Shown here: one piece after another, positions 54,653 to 64,000 of the stretch
Layout: each line of letters opens with the position of its first letter
Numbering within the stretch: position 1 is the first letter of the stretch
Source: Owenia fusiformis
Lineage: Eukaryota; Annelida; Polychaeta; Sabellida; Oweniidae
NCBI GenBank assembly: GCA_903813345.2
Contig: CAIIXF020000009.1
Location: 9,912,030 to 9,976,029 of the forward strand
Length of the DNA stretch: 64,000 nt
Direction of reading: 5' to 3'
Translations under genes and position numbers: made by a program
Notes under the pieces: generated by a model
The model's input: only the letters and a program-made list of their open reading frames with translations
The model's database searches: none
Told to the model about the DNA's origin: nothing

Positions 54653-55643
54653 CCACACTCGGGTCGAAAATCAGTCAAGCGTCGTTCAGTTAAAAGCCAA
54701 TATGTAGTTTGTGATTACGTCAGTAGTGTCTGATATGAAATGAATATGGATCAGGGATCACACCAATGGAGTGTGAAGCTTTGCTCACACCAAAATGGGA
54801 TCACACCTGTTTAGTGTGGATCAGTCATGCACACCTATGTTATCAAAAGTGTGTATCAGGGTCACATCAGTACATTCATTTGTATATGCTCACACCAATG
54901 TAGTGTGAATGAGGGCCCACACCAATGTAGTATGGACCAATAATGTGTGATCAGTAACACTCCGTATGTCAGGATAACACCAGCTGTGTTGGATCAGTTT
55001 GAATACAATTCTGTGGAAATTAGTGTACATCTCTGATTAGCGACAGTGATTGTCAGCCACTTAATTGCCAGAAATGCAACTGTCGAATGCATCTAGTTCA
55101 AGAAATGGAATCATGTCAAACATATAAAAGCACCAAGAGCTGAATTATTGGCCTGTATGGATTGGAAATATAAGCCAAAAGGGAGTTTTTATTATATTTT
55201 GTTGAATAGAAAGGATTAAAGGCCAATGTAAAACTGTAAATGTGGAGAAAGGTGGAAAGTCCCCAAAGGGGATTGAAAGGTCACAGATTTATTTTGAAAC
55301 ATGTTTAACACTTTCAGTGATTGCTGATACAACACATGTTGTCATATGATAATGTCAAATGAACATCAATTTACAAATGATTTGAATGGCAGGTAGACCA
55401 CAGATTCAAATAACTGAAAATTAGAATTCAGAGCCATGAATCTAAATATTATAACAAATAAGTGAAGTGACGATGATTTATCTCGAGGTGAGATTTTATC
55501 ATCATGTACGATAATACAGCTGATTAAAATGACAGGTTCCTGTTGAAAATGTTGCCATATATGGTCACAGAATTCCTTTGAAAATTATGTGAAGAGGGAA
55601 TTGTGTCAGAGTATGAATCGCAATCCATTGTTTCTAAGTCATG

Positions 55644-55649
55644 AATAAA
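55644..55649 (+). terminator. PTEN: Candidate PTEN polyadenylation signal AATAAA
   Basis: A clear AATAAA about 990 nt after the stop. Vertebrate PTEN uses long 3' UTRs with several sites, so this may be one of several. Confidence 0.4.
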
Positions 55650-55882
55650 CCAGTGTATTAGTCTTGCATCAAACTTCTCATCATCTATCCCTCTCCGCTT
55701 CTATTTCCCAGTCCATGGCAACTGACTAATGCCTCAGTCACATTTGGTCTCCGACAGCCGAGAAATTTGCAGCATAAAATATATGGATAAGCAGTACATT
55801 GTAGATTTTCTGTATTGATTTTGTGAAGCTACAGCTGTTGTAAAGCAAATGTGAGGCTAAAGGTAAAGCAGGATTGCCACAA

Positions 55883-56078
55883 TTTATCATATTGGCATTC
55901 AGTCCATTGCCCAATAGACATTTTATTGCCATTTATCATATTGGCATTCAGTCCATTGCCCAATAGACATTTTATTGCCATTTATCATATTGGCATTCAG
56001 TCCATTGCCCAATAGACATTTTATTGCCATTTATCATATTGGCATTCAGTCCATTGCCCAATAGACATTTTATTGCCA
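55883..56078. repeat. 49-bp tandem repeat, 4 near-identical copies
   Basis: The unit contains TTTATCATATTGGCATTCAG and TCCATTGCCCAATAGACATT; the copies appear identical, indicating recent expansion. Confidence 0.95.
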
Positions 56079-56164
56079 TTGGCTGGAAGGCAGGCAGCGA
56101 AGCATGTGGCAATCCAGTTCTTCCTCTGTGTTAGAGAGAGAATAGGAAATGCAGGGGCTTGGTA

Positions 56165-56560
56165 CAAGACTATTGTGTAACCTGTGTATGTGAACACCTC
56201 CCTAATGTGAACACCTTCTGATGAGAACACCTTTAATATGAACACTTTCTAAGCAATTCTTTTCCCACTGACCAGTTGACTGTCATGTTAACAGACCCTT
56301 CCCCAAATGTGAGCATTTGAAATATAAACATCTTTTGAATTAAAGCACTTGAAAACTTCTGAAACTTCAGAAATATGAACATTTTTGAAATGTGAACACT
56401 TTTTTGTTTGAATATTAATACTCCTGAAATCTTAAACTTTTGAAATGTTAAAATCTATAAAATATGAACACTTCAAATGCGAACACTTGGAATGTGAACA
56501 GATTTTGAGTGTTCTTACGGTGTTCATATTAGATTGGTTTTACAAGGGTACGATTAGTTA
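56165..56560. mobile_element. Diverged GTGAACAC-family repeat
   Basis: Many TGTGAACAC / ATGAACACCTTTT motifs, ending GGTGTTCATATTAGATTGGT and TTTACAAGGGTA. It resembles the palindromic MITE family but the ends are degraded. Confidence 0.5.
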
Positions 56561-57892
56561 GATTTAAGTACCCTCTAAAATGTCCAGGGAATGGCTTATT
56601 ATATGATACCATCTTGTATTGTATATATTGTCATTTTATTTTATTGATAATTTATATTAAGAAAACTAGTTTTTTATCATTTGACATGCATTTTGATACG
56701 GTAGATCATTTCATATGATCACCTCAGCCCATTCATACTTATAAGTCACAATGGTCATTTGCAGGGCTTAAAGTATTCAGGAAATTTCAGGAAAAAATTG
56801 ACCAAAAACTTACCCCATTGAGTTCAATACAAATCTGGATTTATTTCTAGGGGGCGAGTAGGGGGTCAAGCAAGGGTTTCAAAATTAAGGTCATATTTGT
56901 TTAATTTTTTCCTCCGAATTTGAAAGTTTTGTACTCAAGTTTTGCACTCAATCAAAGATATCTTGGAGGGAGGACCCGCCAAAACCAACCGCTCACTTGG
57001 ACCGCGTCTTTAGTCATTCAAATTTCAGGAAATTTGAAGTATGTTGCTTTTAGCCATGCATTTGTTGCAATTAGGGTACTGCGTCAGTATGTCAATGTTC
57101 TCCCGAACTGTGATATATCCTAGATCAACCCCTTCTTTATAAAAATCCATGTAATGTGTGCTAGCAAAATGTAATAGAATTCTACTCTACCACAGTATTG
57201 ACACGGTCCCTTTGAGAGAGTTGAAAACAAGTTTTCTTTCTGAAGATATTTGGATATATTTAGAAAAACTGATACCATCTTGTATATTGAAAAATGAAAT
57301 AATAGACTTTTCTTATGAGTAAATCATCAGCAATTGGTCTCTCAGAGTTAGTTGTATAAAAACTAATAAATTAATAATTTATTTGTTTTAAACTTGATTC
57401 ATTTTTTGAGAGACACAAAGTGCCATAAAAATGATTGAGTGAAAAATGATCAGAGTGGCTAATAAGTATGAAGGTCAGGTTGCAAATACCAAACCAAATG
57501 CCAAATACCAACGTGGAGTGCCTCCAAAGTTTTAAACTAAATTCTAAAGAAATTCAATTTTGTTTCTTGGGTTATTGTTAAGAAATAGTTTTGTTAACTC
57601 AAATCTGAAGATAATTTGTTTTGACTTTTTTAGAAAAAAAATTTGCATTTGCACATACAAAACGTGTGTTATGCTAACAAGGGTGGGAGGATTGACATTC
57701 AAAAAATTGATTACGTTTAGAATCTAGTGTGAAATATTTGAAATGGCCTCTTTATATGGACAGGGTTTTTGCATTAGGATTTTTTACCAACTGGTCAACA
57801 TTGAATTAAAACCTCTTGCCATGTTGTTTTCATATATCAGCTAGCCTAGCTGTAGAAAACCATTTGGTTTTTAGGCTGATGCTCAAGGTGTA

Positions 57893-57984
57893 CCCTGACC
57901 CTGTATTTGCATATGGTGCATATGGTTTGGTGCATGCACCCTGACCCTGTATTTGCATATGGTGCATATGGTTTGGTGCATGCA
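57893..57984. repeat. 46-bp tandem duplication
   Basis: CCCTGACCCTGTATTTGCAT and ATGGTGCATATGGTTTGGTG occur twice in a row. Confidence 0.9.
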
Positions 57985-58750
57985 CCCTGAGTACACTATA
58001 GGTGATCTAATATCATGCATGTATTTAAGTTATTGAACTGAACTGTTTAGGGTTTTTAGTGTGTAGACATTACACAGTGAAACAAGCCAAGCTTGGTACG
58101 AATTGGATAACATGTTTGTTCGATGTATATTTCAGTTCAGTTTTGAGCAAAAGATTTTGTATAAAGAAAGCTTGTAAGGTTTTCTTGAATTATGCTATTA
58201 CCAAATTTAAAAATTGGTGAAATGAACTTCATTTTACTTAGTTTCTATATTGACCACTTTGAATACTTATCACTATATTTTTATTTTAAGTTATTGCCAA
58301 CCAAACTCCTTCAACATATAATGATATGAAACAATGATACACAATAATGCCAATAGTGTGGTGTTCAAAAAAGTCAAATATCTAGAAATTAAAAGAGCTA
58401 CTCACTGTTTGTGTATTTGAAGATTTGGTCAACGATTTTTTGTTATGAATCGGTTAATCTGATTTGAATGGGCCAAAAGAAATTGACTTAATATTTTCTT
58501 TGGTGATATGAGTATCTACATTTTTGGTACAATGTCACCAGCATGCATTGATAATATTATATGGTTTTATATACAGGCTCATTGTTGATACTAGGGGTGG
58601 TGTCCAAATGTTTACAGTTGTGAAGACAATTAATTTCATTATGGCCTAACCCCCTCCCTCCTACTTATATAACAAACTTAGAAAATGTTGATATGCCTTT
58701 CAAACATTTTTTCAAAAATCAGCATTTTCTACCCATTTAACCACCATTTA

Positions 58751-58768
58751 CCCCCCCCCCCCCCCCCC
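58751..58768. repeat. Poly-C tract (18 C)
   Basis: The longest homopolymer C run in the window; assembly length may be unreliable. Confidence 0.9.
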
Positions 58769-58977
58769 ATCAAAGTAAATGTTGTTCTTCCAAAATTGTG
58801 ACATTTTGACACTTTCCCTTAGCCAAATACGTTTTCTACACTTGATACATTATTGAACATAAACTGTTTTAAAAGGCCTGAATAAAATATGTACCTGCCA
58901 TTGAAATAGCAACTGACAGGTAGAGGTATACATGTATGTATGTGAACTTTTAACATTTTACGCCCCTCAATGATAGT

Positions 58978-59345
58978 ACAGTAAAACCTATCTATTCTGA
59001 ACACCCCTTGGACTTGCAACAAGTTCTTGGAATAGCAAGTTGTTTACATTTCGAGTTTTCTTTAACCTGGGAGTCAATGGGAGATTAACAAAACTTAGAC
59101 CAAGAAAAAGTGTTCACTTTGAGAAGTGTTCACTAGAGAGAGAGGTGTTCAAATATACAGTAAAACCTGTCTTAGTGAACACTTCTCTCTAGTGAATACC
59201 TGTGTCTAGAGAACATCTCTTCTAAGCACATATTCCACTTAGTTCTGTATAAACTAAAAATTGCCTCTCTGTAGTGAACACCTACCTATAGTGAATACAA
59301 TTTTGTGGCTCCATAGGTGTTAACTGAACACAGGTTTTACTGTAT
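58978..59345. mobile_element. Two abutting ACAGTAAAACCT palindromic MITEs
   Basis: TACAGTAAAACCTATCTATT starts the first and TACAGTAAAACCTGTCTTAG (59158) the second. The second closes with AACACAGGTTTTACTGTA at about 59345. AGTGAACACCT-type motifs fill both. TA at the ends suggests a mariner-type origin. Confidence 0.7.
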
Positions 59346-60194
59346 ATGTTTTGCTATACTGTATGAAAAGAAAGCTCAATAGTAGTTGATAACAATGTCA
59401 TACTGACATAGCCTGTGTGTAAAAAGCTTCAATGATCATGAATCAGATTAGAATGAAAATGGATAAAATTGGATGAAATTGGAGATAATTGATGAAAACT
59501 GAAATAATTAAGAAATAAAATAAGAGCCATGGAGCAGTTATGTATTTTGAATTAACTCGAGGGGATGAGTCAAAATGTCAACTTTTGTGAAAGATATTTG
59601 AGGAATGATTTAAAGGTAGAATCAGACTACAAGAGAGACATTGGTTGGAAAATCGTAAATATTGGTTTTTGTCAAAAATTAACATTTTAACCCTCTAACC
59701 TTAGAGTTAACAATTTTTAACATAACTGAGGATGCCAATAAATAATGTTTTGTATTGTTCATAAATGTGTGCTGATTTTATAGTACTATACTATACTACT
59801 GTATGAATGGGTATGGATCAGGGATTTCAGCAGTAAATTTATTTATTGTAAGTTTATATAAGATAGTTGTCAAAGAACCTAGCTTATTGACTTGCTCAGG
59901 CTCTTGGGAACATCATGCCAGAAATCTGACAGTTTCTTAGTAAGTTGAAATTTCCTAAGAAAATCTGAAAATGTTCGGAAATGTCATGTACAGTATTAGC
60001 ATAGTAACATATAAAGTGGCTCTTTGCCAATATCTGACCTTAAAATACCCCTGAAATTAAAATGTGATAACTTGCAACATTTTAAATAAAATAGATTTGG
60101 ATACTAAACTTGTTCTCTCAATATATTGCAGTTTGAAAACATTGAGTTAAAGCGACTTTTGAAAACTGAAGCATTTAACTTATACTGCTTACTA

Positions 60195-61231
60195 CAGGGT
60201 GTTCCAAAAGTAACAGGACTGGTGCTGGCATTTTGTCAATTCTGCACCGAGCGTCTTCAAATTTTCACAAATTATACTTTGTAGTATTGTAACTAAAATT
60301 GTAAAGTTTCAGAAAAAATGATAAAATGTTGGTAGAGTTATGGTTACTATAGTAACATGACATCACAATACTCGGGGCAATTTTTTCATGAAAATGTGAT
60401 ACCTAACATTTTTGTATAACCTAAGAAAGTACCTAATTCACCTATTCCAGTATAACATTTATTGTTTGTTTTAATAGTTGCTTTGTTGTAATGGTATTGC
60501 TATACAACTCAGATTCAAGTATGATTTCATAATAATAGTATTTATTTTAAATTTCCTGGAATATCACTATGTATAACCGTCTGCACAATTCACGGTTGAG
60601 CTTTTGAAAAGACCCCATTTGAAGCCAGTCATCTACCTTGATAAAGCGCTTGCCCGCAAGTCAGCATTAAAGGCCACAGAAGCTATAGAGAAGCTAGGTC
60701 TTGAGGTCTAAGACCATGCACCATACTTTTCTGATCATGCAATATCTAATTTTTACTTACATGGAGAATGGAATGCTAATCAGTGCGGTAAGACTTAAAG
60801 ATGAGAATGACCTTCTCCAAGTTGTCCAATCGACCCTGTGTGACATCGAATGGGTTCACTCATGTGTTTGACTCATGGATACAGAGTGCTAGGGCTACTC
60901 TGTACTGACCAAAGAGGAGCCTACTTATCAAAGTAGAGGATACATAGGAATATCAAATGATGTAAAGCAAATGTAGTTCCCACCAGTTGTTGCATTTCAG
61001 CTTTGATATGGGATGCACAAAATGCTCAAAGTCTGTGAAACTTTCTGTGTGGAATGTTGCCCCGGGTATTGTGATGTCATGTCACGATAGTTACCATAAC
61101 TCTACCCGATTTGTCGAAACTTTCTAATTTTAGTCACAATATATGAAAGTACATTATGTCAAATTTTGAAGACGATTGGTGAATATCGAACAAAATACCA
61201 GCGCCAGTCCTGTTACTTTTGGAACACCCTG
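60195..61231. mobile_element. Mariner element, decayed, ~200-bp inverted repeats (1.04 kb)
   Basis: The termini CAGGGTGTTCCAAAAGTAAC and GTTACTTTTGGAACACCCTG are perfect inverted repeats flanked by TA. Similarity continues inward (CAGGACTGG, then GTTATGGTTACTAT / ATAGTTACCATAAC). The centre carries a transposase relic. Confidence 0.85.
60614..60800 (+). pseudogene. Mariner transposase relic
   Basis: Translation gives EAIEKLGLEV, a stop, then DHAPYFSDHAISNFYL, matching the mariner pattern of an EAI..LG.EV.DH.PYSPDLAPSD.YLF-type catalytic segment, with ALARKSALKATEAI before it. Stops and substitutions make it non-functional. Only this part of the transposase is recognisable. Confidence 0.7.
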
Positions 61232-61756
61232 TATGTAAACAATTCTTAACAGAGATTTGTATCAATTGTATGAACATTGCAAATTGTAGGTTTTTTATTT
61301 TGGAATATTCGGATTTTTTCAGGTCAGAAATAGGGATTGAGCCACCTCAAGGTAGGCGAAGAGGACTGAATGTAGCTTTTATACAACAGTCGGTATTGCG
61401 GCATTGTGATATCCTGTGCAAATAAGATTTAAATCATCCCATTGTACCCACCTTAAACTTTGAAGAAAATTCACGATATTGATGATGAATTAAGGAAGGC
61501 AGTGAAGAATGAATAATCTGGCCAATTACCATTTACATAAAACAAACCATTCGTCTACCTTAAGGTCAATGCCTCAGTCACATTTGATTTATGGCAAGAG
61601 TAAGGCAGTCGAAGCTTCGCAAAATGGAGAGAAATATGAATATAAAATATAGAGATAAGTAGTATGATGTTGATTTTCTATATCGATTTTGTAAAGCTAC
61701 GGCCGCTGTAGAGCAAATGTGACTGTGACTCTAAGCAAAATAATCAAAAGTAAAAC

Positions 61757-61972
61757 ATAGGTATTGTAGCTCAAACATAGCTACAGGTATTGAACCTCAA
61801 ACATAGCTACAGGCATTGTAGCTTAAACACAGCTACATGCATTGTAGCTCAAATATAGCTACAGGTATTGTAGCTCAAACATAGCTACAGGCATTGTAGC
61901 TCAAACATAGCTACAGGTATTGTAGCTCAAACACAGCTACAGGCATTGTAGCTCAAACATAGCTACATGCTA
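61757..61972. repeat. 26-bp tandem repeat, ~8 copies
   Basis: The unit is close to TAGCTCAAACATAGCTACAG plus GCATTG or GTATTG. Confidence 0.95.
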
Positions 61973-62687
61973 TTATGATGAAGAAATATAAAGTCACCAG
62001 ATCAGATCTCTGGAAAATGTTGTCAATGTTATACCACAAATCAACTATTTCACATTCATTTTCTAAAAAGTATCACAAATGAAATCCCATTGACAAAATT
62101 TTGTAGATGTGTTGTATTTATAAATATTAAGATCATATGGGGTTTCTCCATAATTATAAACAAAATAGCCATACGTTATACTGAAGTAATATGGCACAGG
62201 GGTCATAGTTTAAAATAAAAATGAAATGAAAAACAAATTTTTCCAAAAATCTGAATGAAATATCAAGATTTTCTTGCATTTCCATACAATTTGGAGTATT
62301 GACCTCACCTTAATTTTATTTCATGGTAATTCTACTCTATTTGACTCAATTTTGCATTTTAAAATATGGCCTCTGTGGGTTGACATTGTGGGCTCAAGAT
62401 ACAGCTAGAAATGTATAGTTTCATACAGTGGTCTCTCATTAAATAGTTGTAATTATTTTGTATACTATAGTATAATGTCAAACAAATAAATAGAGAACTT
62501 ACATCATATTTCTGTGTTCTGCTGAAGTGAAATACATGTTCAAATACATTTCACGGGTGTAGTAGTTGTACAAATACATCTCACAAGTGAAATACATCTG
62601 AATCAAATACTATTAACATTTTGTTTGTTGTTTTTAATAACTCTTTTACCGATGGTTTGAAAATGTCCCCATACTATTCCATTTACA

Positions 62688-62862
62688 AAGGATCTAGTGC
62701 ACTCTCCATTTTTATTTCCCCGTGAACAAAAATTAATTCATCTGATTCCAAACGCTTAAATATTTTCCAAAGTATTATGTGACATTGAATTCTTCATGTT
62801 ACACCTAAAAATGATTCATTTTGTTAATGGGGGAATCATAATGGAGAGTGCACTAGATCCTT
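62688..62862. mobile_element. Short palindromic MITE, 175 bp
   Basis: AAGGATCTAGTGCACTCTCC at the left and GGAGAGTGCACTAGATCCTT at the right are exact inverted repeats. Confidence 0.8.
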
Positions 62863-63044
62863 TTAAGACCTATTGTACCCCTTAAATTGGAATTTATGAA
62901 AAAACTTGTTGATTGTAAATATTTTTCACCAATTCTGAGAACTACCGAAAAATATAAGACATTGGTACCCTAACTGCTGCTAAAAGGATTTCAATATAAA
63001 TAGTTTTTGAAAAGGGTACTGAATTGCTTTAATCCACCTGTCTC

Positions 63045-63550
63045 ACTGTTCCACAACTAGTTACTTTGACGGAACGTCAGTGTAACAAAATAGATGAACT
63101 TCCTGGTTAGCAGTTTTTTGTTTTAAGTTGCAGATTATAATTTGGCACAAAGCTAGAAAGTTTAGTCTAGTTTTTGATAAGTTTCTTAGATTTGGAATTT
63201 GTTTTGTAAATGAAGTTGCAATTCATATATTTAGCCCCTCACTTTTGTTACATTGATGAAAGTATTATATTACCAATGTATGTTACTTTGACGACTTACG
63301 TCAATGTAACAAAAGCGATAGTCTAAATGCATGAAATACAGCTTTATTTAAAGATCAAATTCCAAACCGGCGAGAGCATTTCTAAAAGCTAGACTATTTC
63401 ATGTATTTTGTCTAACTTTGTGCCAAATGATAATTTGCAACATTACTTATACTGAAGTTTTAATCGAGAAAACAAAAATCTCGTATCCAGGAAGTTCATC
63501 CATTTTGTTACATTGACGTTCCGTCAAAGTAACTAGTTGTTGAACAGTGT
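63045..63550. mobile_element. 506-bp foldback element, nested palindromes
   Basis: CACTGTTCCACAACTAGTTA at the left matches inverted TAACTAGTTGTTGAACAGTG at the right. GACGGAACGTCAGTGTAAC and its complement follow, and a further inner palindrome uses TTTTGTTACATTGA and TCAATGTAACAAAA. No coding sequence. Confidence 0.8.
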
Positions 63551-64000
63551 GTCTTCTATAGTCTATTGGTCAACCAGTGTGACATCTTGAATTATACAGG
63601 TACACCCCCCCTCCAAAAATTTGGCAATTCCAACTTCCTTATTTGGTCATGTGCTAAATTCTGTTTTATGTTTTGCAGTTTTTTTCAATTTTCATCAAAC
63701 CTGCATAAACTTTATCTATTGTAATCGAGGAAAAATTCAAATTCATTGATGTATCATGGTTGCCAAACTTCTGATGGAGGTTTCTAAACGAATGCAATAT
63801 GGGTTTAGTATGCCTGAATGATTTTAGGGAGAATATTATTATTCCAGATGATTCAGTCTAACATTTCTAGCATAAAGTGTAATGCCAAACTATATCTGTA
63901 TCTTTGTAGATCAGACCTTCAGTAAAACATAAGGAATTTTGCTGGTTAATTGTCAATAGAGTGAATTTTTAGTTTGTAGGAGGAGTGTAAGTGACAATTT

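Larger units (their letters stand above)
54653..64000. other. PTEN 3' UTR and downstream region; repeats only
   Basis: I see no conserved coding exon to the window end. The region holds an AATAAA (55644), tandem repeats, GTGAACAC-family MITEs, a mariner relic and two foldback elements. 54700-55000 has irregular ACACCAATGTAGTGTGGATC-like motifs in the 3' UTR. 56560-57880 and 59360-60190 hold nothing that I can support. Confidence 0.6.

Noticed and set aside
61219-61425. 68-aa + strand frame after the mariner relic
   Set aside because: Begins inside the mariner terminal repeat and shows no family match.

Overview
This is AT-rich, intron-rich animal DNA with GT-AG splice sites, short exons and very dense tandem and inverted repeats. 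Residue and intron-position agreement with vertebrate orthologues, together with the repeat families, suggests an invertebrate, perhaps a marine lophotrochozoan. The sequence alone does not fix the species. There are no bacterial operons, CRISPR arrays or viral genes.

Three conserved genes are present. (1) 427-2518, + strand: the last three coding exons of MCU, the pore subunit of the mitochondrial calcium uniporter; its 5' part lies outside the window. (2) 9203-16016, - strand: a complete nine-exon POLR3D (RNA polymerase III subunit RPC4, 392 aa). (3) 19817-54652, + strand: a complete nine-exon PTEN (424 aa), the PIP3 phosphatase. MCU and POLR3D converge. POLR3D and PTEN are head to head, and a CRE/E-box/CCAAT-bearing stretch near 18.2-18.5 kb is a candidate shared promoter.

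Most of the rest is intron or intergenic repeat. PTEN intron 1 (16.2 kb) holds a 2.13-kb element with 467-bp terminal inverted repeats and a 5-bp target duplication, plus a 17-bp minisatellite of nearly 1 kb. The 12.9-kb PTEN intron 4 interrupts the catalytic P-loop between K128 and G129 and carries an 89-bp satellite (about 31 copies). Other repeats are mariner-like elements with CAGGGTG ends and TA flanks, a Mutator-like MITE family with 9-bp duplications, TTAA-ended MITEs, hAT-like MITEs, several foldback elements and about fifteen minisatellites. Downstream of PTEN (54653-64000) I see only 3' UTR and repeats.

The three genes do not form one pathway. MCU loads calcium into mitochondria, RPC4 serves Pol III transcription, and PTEN opposes PI3K/AKT growth signalling. 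The points most worth following are the PTEN P-loop intron, the large TIR element with promoter-like content, the MITE whose target duplication begins at position +3 of a POLR3D splice donor, and the possible duplicated micro-exon in PTEN.
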